A stretch of 64,000 nucleotides of DNA from Amycolatopsis mediterranei. GTDB lineage: Bacteria; Actinomycetota; Actinomycetes; Mycobacteriales; Pseudonocardiaceae. Position 1 is the first letter of the stretch, and each line of letters opens with the position of its first letter. Positions 26,394-34,054 of the stretch are shown here, one piece after another. The notes under the pieces were generated by a model. That model saw only the letters and a list, made by a program, of their open reading frames with translations. It was not told the DNA's origin and made no database searches. The DNA lies in NCBI RefSeq assembly GCF_026017845.1, contig NZ_CP100416.1, forward strand, positions 10,386,081 through 10,450,080, read 5' to 3'. The translations under genes and the position numbers were made by a program.

Positions 26394-27394
26394 AGCACGA
26401 AGGTCCCGCCTGCCGCTTCGGCGACTTCCACGCCGAGGGCCGAGGCCGGGGTGTGCGCGCCGGGTTTGCCCTCGCCGTGGGCCAGGCGGGCTGCCGTTTC
26501 GGCCACGACCGCCGCCGTGAAGTCCATGGCTTCGTCCGCGCGGAGCCAGCCCTCGCGGGTGGTTCCGTCGGGCCAGGTGACGACCGCGTGCCCCCACGTG
26601 TGCGTGCGGGGGCGGGGTGCCGGCTTCGTGCGGATGGCCGCGAGGCGCCGGACCGCGAAGCGGCGCACGGCCGGGATCGACACCACCCGTCCGAGCAGCG
26701 GGACCAGGGCCCGGACCACCGGGGCGGTCGGGGCGAGCCCGGAGAAGACCGTGACGTCCGGCGTGCCGCTCGCGCGCTGGGCGGCGATCAGCTCGCCCGA
26801 GTCGACGCCCGCCACCTTCGCCGACTCGCCGTCCGGCAGGACGAGGGTGCGCGGCTTCGCGCCTCTGGCCGTGACCGCGGTCAGGGCGTCGACGATGCTG
26901 GCGGCCAGCGCGACCCCCACGGTCCCGCCCTCCGACGCGACGGAGGCCAGCGCGTCGACCTCCACGCTGCTCGGCGTGTCACGCCCCTCGCACAGCTTCG
27001 CGACGACGGCCTCGGTCGCCAGGACACCGAACCCGGCGCCGGTCACGAACGTGCTGCCGTCGGCCAAGGCCTCTTCGTGCAGGTCGAGCAGCCGCCGGAC
27101 CGCGATCGGGTCCGCAGCCATGTCGACGTAGTGGCCGCCGGGCAGGCAGGCCCGGGCGATCGTCGCCGCCGTGGCGGCGTACTCGCCGATCGTGTTGATC
27201 ACGACCGCCGGTCGCTGCCGCCGGATTTCGGCGGCCATGGCGTCGACGCCGTCGGCGACGACGTACTTCGCCCCGGTCGCCGCCAGGCGTTCCTGGTTGC
27301 GTCCCACCAGCACGACCGGCACGTCCCGGCGCTCGAGTTCGGCGGTGATGGCCCGGCCGGTGCGGCCCGAGGCACCGAGTACCCAAATCTCCAT
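26390..27394 (-). CDS. Saccharopine dehydrogenase-like NAD(P)-binding protein
   Basis: The 334-residue protein begins MEIWVLGASGRTGRAI, a Rossmann GxxGxxG-type loop at residues 7-13. It then resembles the saccharopine-dehydrogenase-like / trans-acting enoyl reductase group (VVINTIGEYAATAATIARACLPGGHYVDM). The substrate is unknown. ATG 27394 has GGGGAG 7 nt upstream. It is divergent from a TetR gene, and an 18-bp inverted repeat covers the shared promoter region, so the TetR probably controls it. Confidence 0.85.
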   Translation of the reverse strand: MEIWVLGASGRTGRAITAELERRDVPVVLVGRNQERLAATGAKYVVADGVDAMAAEIRRQRPAVVINTIGEYAATAATIARACLPGGHYVDMAADPIAVRRLLDLHEEALADGSTFVTGAGFGVLATEAVVAKLCEGRDTPSSVEVDALASVASEGGTVGVALAASIVDALTAVTARGAKPRTLVLPDGESAKVAGVDSGELIAAQRASGTPDVTVFSGLAPTAPVVRALVPLLGRVVSIPAVRRFAVRRLAAIRTKPAPRPRTHTWGHAVVTWPDGTTREGWLRADEAMDFTAAVVAETAARLAHGEGKPGAHTPASALGVEVAEAAGGTFVL

Positions 27395-27411
27395 GTCGAT
27401 CTCCCCGTGAT

Positions 27412-27459
27412 GTCTCAGTGTGTCGTCACTGACCCTAGCACGTGATGACACACTGAGAC
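27412..27459. promoter_or_regulatory. TetR operator: long inverted repeat
   Basis: GTCTCAGTGTGTCGTCAC (27412-27429) and GTGATGACACACTGAGAC (27442-27459) are inverted copies with one mismatch and a 12-nt centre. One arm sits 18 nt from each divergent start codon, as expected for a self-regulating TetR controlling its neighbour. Confidence 0.75.
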
Positions 27460-27476
27460 GTCAGTTAGGCTGGGGC

Positions 27477-28037
27477 GTGGCCAGATGGGATCCCGGGACC
27501 GCGGACCGGCTGCGGAAAGCCGCGCTGGAGCTGTTCGCCGAGCACGGGTACGACGCCGTGACGATCACGCAGATCGCCGAGCGCGCCGGGATCACGCGCC
27601 GCTCGTACTTCCGCTACTTCCCCGACAAGCGCGAAGTCCTCTTCGCCGGCGCGGAGCAGCTACCGCCCGCGGTCGCCGAAGCCGTCCTCGCCGCCGAAGA
27701 GGCGGAGTCGCCGCTTCGCACGGCCCTCGGCGCGCTGGCCGAGGTCGGTACACGGGTCACGCAGTTCGTCGACCCGTCGCCGGAACGCCGGGCCGTGATC
27801 GCGTCGAGCGCTGAACTCCGTGAACGCGAGCGAAGCAAGGCAGCGGCGATCACCACCGCGATCCAGGATGCTCTGGAACGGCGGGGCGTTCGTCCCGAGC
27901 TGGCGAAACCGGCGGCACAGGTCGCGGCGATCGTCTTCGGTGACGCCTTCGACCGCTGGATCGACGAAGGCGGGAGGCAGGAGTTCCCGGCCTACCTCCG
28001 GACGGCCGCCGCGACATTGCGCGAGGCCTGCGGTTAG
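27477..28037 (+). CDS. TetR family regulator
   Basis: The 186-residue protein has a TetR helix-turn-helix (about 10-55, with TITQIAERAGITRRSYFRYFPDKREVL) and a helical ligand-binding domain. GTG 27477 (VARWDPGTADRL) is preferred; ORF sequence further upstream is covered by the operator. It is divergent from the saccharopine dehydrogenase-like gene and likely represses it and itself. Its stop overlaps the M20 peptidase stop. Confidence 0.9.
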   Translation: MARWDPGTADRLRKAALELFAEHGYDAVTITQIAERAGITRRSYFRYFPDKREVLFAGAEQLPPAVAEAVLAAEEAESPLRTALGALAEVGTRVTQFVDPSPERRAVIASSAELRERERSKAAAITTAIQDALERRGVRPELAKPAAQVAAIVFGDAFDRWIDEGGRQEFPAYLRTAAATLREACG

Positions 28038-29461
28038 CCGCGGGCGTGGGCGTCCAGGATGTGCGCGACGGCCTCGGTGACCTGCTGTGCGAAGTCCAGG
28101 TGCAGCCACTCGTCCGGCACGTGGATGTTCGAGTTGGCCCCGCACGCGCCGGTGACCAGGAACTGCGCGTCCGGATACTTCCGCGAGAGCAAGCCCATGA
28201 ACGGGATCGAGCCGCCCATGCCGGCCGCCCGGTGGGGACGGCCGAAGACCTCGTCGCTGACCGTGCGCAGGGCCGTCGTCAGCCACGGCGATTCGGCCGG
28301 CGCGTTCCAGCCGTTCTCCGCCTGCAGCGAGCCGAGCGTGACCTTCGCGCCGTACGGGACGTCGGTGGTCAGGACGCGCTTCACGGCTTCGAGCGCCTTC
28401 TCGGCGTCGGCCGTCGGCGGCAGACGGAAGCTCAGCGTCAGCGTGGTGCTCTCGCGCAGGACGTTCCCGGCGTCGGCGGGCTTCGGGAAGCCGTCGGCGC
28501 CGATCACCGACAGCGTCGGGCGCCAGGCGTTGTTGAGCACCAGCTCCAGCGCGTCCTCGGTGATCACGCGCCCGCCTTCGACCAGCGGGAACGCCTTCGC
28601 ATTCGCATCGGGGAAGTCCTGCGAGACGGCCTTGAGCTCCGCCAGCCGATCCGCCGGGACGTCCACCTTGAGCTCGTCGAGCAGCAGTTCGCCGGTCGCG
28701 CTGTCCTCGAGCCGCTCGATCAGGTGCCGCAGGATCCGGAACGAGCTCGCGACGACACCGCTGGCGACGCCGGAGTGCTGCGCCGAGCCCAGCAGCTGCA
28801 CGGTGACGTCGAGGTGCAGCATCCCGCGCAGGCTCGTGACCAGCCACAACCGCTCGTAGTCGCTGCCGCCGGCGTCGAGGCAGACCACCAGCGACACCTC
28901 GCCGATGCGGTCGGCCAGGTGCTCGACGTAGGCGGGCAGGTCGGGGCTGCCGGACTCCTCGCCGGTCTCCAGCAGCAGCACGATGCGGGCGTGCTCGCCG
29001 CCGGCCGCGTGCACGGCTTCGATCGCCGTGGTCGCCGCGTAGCCGGAGTAGCCGTCGTCGACGGACCCGCGGCCGTACAGCCGGCCGTCGCGGATCACCG
29101 GGGTCCACGGGTCGAGGCCCTCGGACCAGCCGCCCACCGGGGGTTGCTTGTCCAGGTGGCCGTACATCAGGACGGTGCCCTTGTCCGCCGCGCCCGGGGT
29201 GGCCGGGACGTCGACGAGCAACAGCGGGGTCCGGTCTTCGAGCTGGACGACCTCGAGGCTCGCGCCGGGCAGATCGCGCCCGGCGATCCACTCGCGGACG
29301 TGCTCGACGGCGGCGGCGAGGTGCCCGCTCTTCGCCCATTCGGCGTCGAAGGCCGGGGACAAGGCGGGGATCGCCACCAGCCCGGACAGACTGGGGATGA
29401 CGTCGTTGGTCCACGACGAGACGACGGATTCACGCACGGATTTCTGCTCCACGTGGCCCAT
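28034..29461 (-). CDS. M20 family metallopeptidase (dipeptidase)
   Basis: The 475-residue protein has the M20 zinc-site motifs: YGHLDKQP, GRGSVDDGYSG with a bridging Asp, the catalytic pair ETGEESGS, CLDAGG, and a late His in SNIHVPDEW. The split catalytic domain with an inserted dimerisation domain fits the CNDP/PepV-like dipeptidases. There is no signal sequence, so it is cytoplasmic. It is a single-gene unit. ATG 29461 was chosen; the ribosome site is weak. Confidence 0.93.
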   Translation of the reverse strand: MGHVEQKSVRESVVSSWTNDVIPSLSGLVAIPALSPAFDAEWAKSGHLAAAVEHVREWIAGRDLPGASLEVVQLEDRTPLLLVDVPATPGAADKGTVLMYGHLDKQPPVGGWSEGLDPWTPVIRDGRLYGRGSVDDGYSGYAATTAIEAVHAAGGEHARIVLLLETGEESGSPDLPAYVEHLADRIGEVSLVVCLDAGGSDYERLWLVTSLRGMLHLDVTVQLLGSAQHSGVASGVVASSFRILRHLIERLEDSATGELLLDELKVDVPADRLAELKAVSQDFPDANAKAFPLVEGGRVITEDALELVLNNAWRPTLSVIGADGFPKPADAGNVLRESTTLTLSFRLPPTADAEKALEAVKRVLTTDVPYGAKVTLGSLQAENGWNAPAESPWLTTALRTVSDEVFGRPHRAAGMGGSIPFMGLLSRKYPDAQFLVTGACGANSNIHVPDEWLHLDFAQQVTEAVAHILDAHARG

Positions 29462-29812
29462 CGTGCCACGGGCGTGACGACGTGCGGCACATCACAACGA
29501 CGTCACCGATGCGGGTGATCACGCAATCGCACGATCACGCCACGCCTGGTGAACACGGCGACCGGCACCCGACTCTCGTAGGTCCGACGCTCGGGCTTCC
29601 TAGCGTTTTCCCTGTTCAGGGCCCCTTTCTCAGCAACAAATCAGTATCCGTCACTCACCAAAGCGCGGACCTTCGTGCCAGGATGTCGGCGAGAACCGTC
29701 AACGCCGACGGTGACCGAGCGCTTCGGACCCGATGCGCTGGTCCCCGCCGGTGCAGTCGCTGTGGTCGCCACAAGCGGCCGCCAGAGGCACCGACACCAA
29801 GGAGTACAGCGC
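29462..29812. other. Intergenic region upstream of the bkd operon
   Basis: This 351-nt gap separates the divergent M20 peptidase and branched-chain dehydrogenase operon. I see no gene. It holds a direct repeat GATCACGC (near 29518-29538), embedded in an imperfect TGATC...GATCA inverted repeat. It must carry both promoters, but I cannot assign boxes with confidence. Confidence 0.5.
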
Positions 29813-31018
29813 ATGCCGTCCGAACAGTGGACGCACCCGGAGCCTGGAGACGGCCCCGCCGCGGTCGCGGCCCAGCCCTCCCCCGAACAGGTGATCGCCG
29901 GATTGCGAGCGACCAGCGAAGGTGGCGCTGAGCTGACTCAGCTGCTCACCCCCGAAGGCGAACGGGTTCCCTCGCCCCAGTTCGACAAGTACGTCGAGGA
30001 CGTCGACGCCGAAGCACTCCGCGGCCTGTACCGCGACATGGTGCTGGTCCGGCGGGCCGACCGCGAGGCGAACGCCATGCAGCGCCAGGGCCAGCTCGGC
30101 ATCTGGGTCCCGCTGCTCGGCCAGGAGGCCGCGCAGATCGGCTCCGGCCGCGCCCTCAAGGCGAACGACATGGCGTTCCCCAGCTACCGCGAGCACGGCG
30201 TCGCGTACGCGCGCGGGGTCGACATGAAGGACCTGCTGGGCATCTTCCGGTGCACCGACCACAGCGGCTGGGACTACCAGGGCACGGGCTTCCACCCGTA
30301 CACCATCGTGATCGGCAACCAGGTGCTCAACGCCGCCGGCTACGCGATGGGCCAGAAGTTCGAGGGCAAGGTCGGCGACGACGACGGCGAAGCCACGATC
30401 TGCTACTTCGGTGACGGCGCCACTTCGCAGGGCGACGTCCACGAAGGATTTGTCTGGGCCGCGGTCTACGACGCGCCGCTCGTGTTCTTCTGCCAGAACA
30501 ACCAGTGGGCGATCTCCGAGCCGACCGAGCGCCAGTCGCGCCTGCCGCTCTACCAGCGCGCCCGCGGCTACGGCTTCCCCGGCATCCGCGTCGACGGCAA
30601 CGACGTCCTGGCCTGCCTCGCGGTGTCCCGCTGGGCGCTGGACGAGTGCCGGCACGGCAACGGCCCGGTGCTGATCGAGGCGTTCACCTACCGGATGGAC
30701 GCGCACACGACGACCGACGACCCCACCCGCTACCGGCTCTCCGACGAGCTGGAGGAGTGGAAGCTCAAGGACCCGATCGAGCGCGTCCGGGCGTACCTGG
30801 CCCGCAACGGCTACGCCGACCACGACTACTTCGACAGCGTCCAGGCCGACGCCGACGCGTTCGCCGCCGACCTGCGCGAATACACCTTCAACATGCCGGA
30901 GCCCCCGCCGGAGCGGATCTTCAGCAACGTCTACGCCGAGGGCAACCCGGTGCTGGACGCGCAGCGCGAAGAGTTCCTGTCCTACCTCGACGGCTTCGTA
31001 TCGGCGGGTGAGCACTGA
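29813..31018 (+). CDS. bkdA: Branched-chain 2-oxoacid dehydrogenase E1 alpha subunit
   Basis: The 401-residue protein has the thiamine-diphosphate motif GDGATSQGDVHEG...NN (FFCQNNQWAIS) and the phosphorylation-loop-like YRMDAHTTTDDPTRYR of the E1 alpha family. An N-terminal extension of about 50 residues precedes the core. It decarboxylates branched-chain 2-oxoacids with E1 beta. ATG 29813 has AAGGAG 8 nt upstream. Its TGA overlaps the E1 beta ATG. The substrate class (branched-chain rather than pyruvate) is inferred from the separate alpha/beta subunits and the E2 neighbour. Confidence 0.9.
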   Translation: MPSEQWTHPEPGDGPAAVAAQPSPEQVIAGLRATSEGGAELTQLLTPEGERVPSPQFDKYVEDVDAEALRGLYRDMVLVRRADREANAMQRQGQLGIWVPLLGQEAAQIGSGRALKANDMAFPSYREHGVAYARGVDMKDLLGIFRCTDHSGWDYQGTGFHPYTIVIGNQVLNAAGYAMGQKFEGKVGDDDGEATICYFGDGATSQGDVHEGFVWAAVYDAPLVFFCQNNQWAISEPTERQSRLPLYQRARGYGFPGIRVDGNDVLACLAVSRWALDECRHGNGPVLIEAFTYRMDAHTTTDDPTRYRLSDELEEWKLKDPIERVRAYLARNGYADHDYFDSVQADADAFAADLREYTFNMPEPPPERIFSNVYAEGNPVLDAQREEFLSYLDGFVSAGEH

Positions 31019-32010
31019 TGTCCGACCTCCAGAAACTCACCATCGGCAAGGCCCTCAACCTCGGCCTGCGCCGCGCGATGGAAGAAGACCCGAAGGTCCT
31101 GATCATGGGGGAGGACGTCGGCAAGCTCGGCGGCGTCTTCCGGATCACCGACGGCCTGCAGAAGGACTTCGGCGAGCAGCGCGTGCTGGACACGCCGCTC
31201 GCGGAGTCGGGCATCATCGGCACCGCGGTCGGGCTGGCCGTGCGCGGCTTCCGGCCGGTGTGCGAGATCCAGTTCGAGGGCTTCATCTTCCCCGGCTTCG
31301 ACCAGATCTCCTCGCAGTTGGCGAAGCTGCACTACCGGACGCAGGGCAAGATCAAGATGCCGGTCGTGATCCGGGTGCCGTTCGGCGGCGGGATCGGCGC
31401 GGTCGAGCACCACTCGGAGTCGCCGGAGTCGCTGTTCGCGCACATCCCGGGGCTCAAGGTCGTGTCCATTTCGAACGCCGTCGACGCCTACTGGGGCATC
31501 CAGCAGGCGATCAAGTCCGACGACCCGGTGCTGTTCTTCGAGCCGAAGCGGCTGTACCACTCGGGTGCGCTGCGAGCCGAAATCGACGTCACCGGTACGC
31601 CGGTCTCGTGCTTCTCGTCGCAGGTCGTGCGGGAAGGCACGACGGCGACGGTCGTCGCGTACGGGCCGTCGGTGAAGGTCGCCCTCGACGCCGCCGCCGC
31701 GGCCGAGGACGGCGGCCAGTCCCTCGAGGTCATCGACCTGCGCACGCTCTCGCCGCTGGACCTCGGCCCGGTGTTCGAGTCGGTGCGCAAGACCGGACGG
31801 CTGATCGCGCTGTCGGAGGCGCCGTCGGAGTCGTCGTTGACGTCGGAGATCGCCGCGCGCGTCCAGCAGGAGTGCTTCTACTCGCTGGAAGCGCCCGTCC
31901 TCCGGGTGACCGGGTTCGACACGCCGTACCCGCCGGCCAAGCTCGAGGAGCACTACCTCCCCGACCTGGACCGGGTGCTGCACGCCGTCGACCGCTCGCT
32001 CGCCTGGTAA
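31018..32010 (+). CDS. bkdB: Branched-chain 2-oxoacid dehydrogenase E1 beta subunit
   Basis: The 330-residue protein matches transketolase-type E1 beta subunits: GEDVGKLGGVFRIT, DTPLAESGIIGTAVGLA, EIQFEGFIFPGFDQ and the C-terminal ALSEAPSESSLTSEIAARV domain. It pairs with E1 alpha to form the heterotetramer. The start overlaps the previous stop (TGATG). The E2 gene follows after 16 nt. Confidence 0.93.
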   Translation: MSDLQKLTIGKALNLGLRRAMEEDPKVLIMGEDVGKLGGVFRITDGLQKDFGEQRVLDTPLAESGIIGTAVGLAVRGFRPVCEIQFEGFIFPGFDQISSQLAKLHYRTQGKIKMPVVIRVPFGGGIGAVEHHSESPESLFAHIPGLKVVSISNAVDAYWGIQQAIKSDDPVLFFEPKRLYHSGALRAEIDVTGTPVSCFSSQVVREGTTATVVAYGPSVKVALDAAAAAEDGGQSLEVIDLRTLSPLDLGPVFESVRKTGRLIALSEAPSESSLTSEIAARVQQECFYSLEAPVLRVTGFDTPYPPAKLEEHYLPDLDRVLHAVDRSLAW

Positions 32011-32026
32011 GGGGGATTTCCGCGCA

Positions 32027-33316
32027 ATGCCCACGTACAAACAATTCCCCTTGGCCGACACGGCGGAGGGACTGACCGAAGCCGACATCCTGTCCTGGCA
32101 CGTGAAGCCGGGCGACACCGTGACGGTGAACCAGATCGTGGTCGAGATCGAGACCGCGAAGGCCGCCGTCGAGCTGCCGATCCCGTGGGCCGGGGTCGTC
32201 ACGGAGCTGCACGTCGAGCCGGGGCAGACGGTGGAGGTCGGCACGCCGATCCTCACCATCGACATCGACCCTGGCGGTGCTTCCGCTGCACCCGCACCCG
32301 TCGAGGAGCCGGCCGAGGAGGAGATGAAACCGCTGGTCGGCTACGGCTCCAAGACGGTCGTCACGCAGCGGCGCGCCCGAAAAGGCGCAGCTCCCGAGCC
32401 TGCTCCGGCCGTTGCCGTCGCTGCTCCTCCGGCGCCTGTGGCTCCCCGCGGCGGGTACGTCCCGCTCGCGAAGCCGCCGGTACGGAAGCTCGCGAAGGAT
32501 CTCGGCGTCGATCTGCACGCGCTCACCGGCACTGCGGACGGCGGCGTGATCACGCGTGAGGATGTCGAGCGCGCCGCGAACGAGACTCCAGTCGCACCTT
32601 CGGTTGTCGACAGCGGAGCGCGCGAGCGGCGCGTGCCGATCAAGGGTGTCCGGAAGATGACCGCGGCCGCGATGGTGCAGAGCGCGTACACCGCTCCGCA
32701 CGTCACGGAGTTCCTGACCATCGACGTCACGCCGATGATGGAGTTCCGCGAGAAGCTGAAGAAGTCGCGGGAGTTCGCCGGGGTCAAGGTCACGCCGCTG
32801 ACGTTCGCCGCGAAGGCCGTGTGCCTGGCGGCGAAGCGCACTCCGGACGTCAACGCGGTCTGGGACGAGCAGGCGCAGGAGATCGTCTACAAGGACTACG
32901 TGCACCTCGGGATCGCGGCGGCGACACCCCGCGGCCTGATCGTGCCGAAGGTCCGTGACGCCGACTCGATGTCGCTGAAGGAACTGGCTCAGGCGCTGAC
33001 GACGCTGACCGACGTCGCCCGGGAGGGCAAGACGTCCCCGGCGGACATGGCGAACGGCACGATCACGATCACGAACGTGGGCGTGTTCGGCGTCGACACC
33101 GGAACGCCGATCATCAACCCGGGCGAGTCCGCGATCCTGTGCCTCGGCGCGATCAAGGACCAGCCGTGGGTGGTGGACGGCGAGATCAAGGTCCGCAAGG
33201 TCCTCCAGCTGTCGCTGAGCTTCGACCACCGCGTGGTCGACGGCCAGCAGGGCTCGGAGTTCCTCGCCGACGTCGGCGCACTGCTGGCCGACCCGGCGAT
33301 GGCGATGACGTACTGA
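32027..33316 (+). CDS. bkdC: Dihydrolipoamide acyltransferase E2 component
   Basis: The 429-residue protein has one lipoyl domain with Lys45 in EIETAKAAVEL, an Ala/Pro-rich linker, a peripheral-subunit-binding domain (about 147-185, PPVRKLAKDLGVDLHAL) and a catalytic domain ending in SFDHRVVDGQQGSEF with the catalytic His and Asp near residue 400. It transfers the acyl group to CoA. No E3 gene is adjacent, so a shared lipoamide dehydrogenase elsewhere is expected. Confidence 0.93.
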   Translation: MPTYKQFPLADTAEGLTEADILSWHVKPGDTVTVNQIVVEIETAKAAVELPIPWAGVVTELHVEPGQTVEVGTPILTIDIDPGGASAAPAPVEEPAEEEMKPLVGYGSKTVVTQRRARKGAAPEPAPAVAVAAPPAPVAPRGGYVPLAKPPVRKLAKDLGVDLHALTGTADGGVITREDVERAANETPVAPSVVDSGARERRVPIKGVRKMTAAAMVQSAYTAPHVTEFLTIDVTPMMEFREKLKKSREFAGVKVTPLTFAAKAVCLAAKRTPDVNAVWDEQAQEIVYKDYVHLGIAAATPRGLIVPKVRDADSMSLKELAQALTTLTDVAREGKTSPADMANGTITITNVGVFGVDTGTPIINPGESAILCLGAIKDQPWVVDGEIKVRKVLQLSLSFDHRVVDGQQGSEFLADVGALLADPAMAMTY

Positions 33317-33329
33317 GTTTCCGCAGGTA

Positions 33330-33361
33330 GAGGGCCGTCCCGGTGCACCGGGGCGACCCTC
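33330..33361 (+). terminator. Imperfect hairpin after the bkd operon
   Basis: GAGGG...CCCGGTG and CACCGGG...CCCTC pair into a stem with two small bulges, 14 nt after the E2 stop. No clear U-tract follows. Confidence 0.55.
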
Positions 33362-33391
33362 ACTGCTTTCGCCCTCAGCATACTCGCTTGA

Positions 33392-33411
33392 CGGAGTGAG
33401 CACTCACTCCG
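33392..33411. promoter_or_regulatory. TetR operator: 20-bp palindrome
   Basis: CGGAGTGAG-CA-CTCACTCCG is a 9-bp inverted repeat with a 2-nt centre. It overlaps a TTGACG (33389-33394) -35-like box and ends 13 nt before the TetR start, so autorepression of the TetR-ABC transcript is likely. Confidence 0.75.
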
Positions 33412-33424
33412 CACACTGGATGCC

Positions 33425-34054
33425 ATGACACCAGCACCCGAAACCCGGCGACGAGCGCCGGGCATGAGCGTCGAGGCCCGGCGCGCCATGATCGTGCACG
33501 CGGTGCTGCCGCTCCTGATGGAGCACGGCACCAACGTGACCACCAGCCAGATCGCCCGCGCCGCCGGCATCGGCGAGGGCACCATCTTCCGCGCGTTCAA
33601 GGACAAGGACGAGCTCGTCGACGCCTGCACGGCGGAGGCGCTGCGGCCCGACCACGTGCTCGACGCGATCGCCGACATCCCGCTGGACCAGCCCCTGGCC
33701 GACCGGCTCGTCGAGGCCGCCGAAGCGCTCAGCGCCCACCTCGAGCGGATGGGCACGTTGATGGGCGCGCTGCACGCGTCCGGCCGGCACAAGCTGCGCG
33801 ACCCCGAGCAGCGCCCCAAGGACCGGCGCAACTCCTGGAAGGGCGGCCGCCGCGAGTCGATGGCGGCCATGAGCGGGGCGATGGTCGATCTGTTCACGCC
33901 CGAGAAGGACCGGCTGCGGCTGCCGCCCGAGCAGCTCGCGTCCCTGTTCCTGGCTCTGTTGTTCGGCGGCCGCCCGATGGCGGCGGACAACGACGCGCCC
34001 ACCACGCGCCAGGTGGTCGACGTCTTCCTGCACGGCGCGGTGGAGGCTCAGTGA
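33425..34054 (+). CDS. TetR family regulator of an ABC exporter
   Basis: The 209-residue protein has an N-terminal TetR helix-turn-helix (about 18-65, TSQIARAAGIGEGTIFRAFKDKDELV) and a helical ligand-binding domain. A 20-bp palindrome precedes it. Its TGA overlaps the GTG of the ABC exporter (GTGA, 34051-34054), so repressor and pump form one transcript, typical of drug-responsive efflux modules. Confidence 0.92.
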   Translation: MTPAPETRRRAPGMSVEARRAMIVHAVLPLLMEHGTNVTTSQIARAAGIGEGTIFRAFKDKDELVDACTAEALRPDHVLDAIADIPLDQPLADRLVEAAEALSAHLERMGTLMGALHASGRHKLRDPEQRPKDRRNSWKGGRRESMAAMSGAMVDLFTPEKDRLRLPPEQLASLFLALLFGGRPMAADNDAPTTRQVVDVFLHGAVEAQ

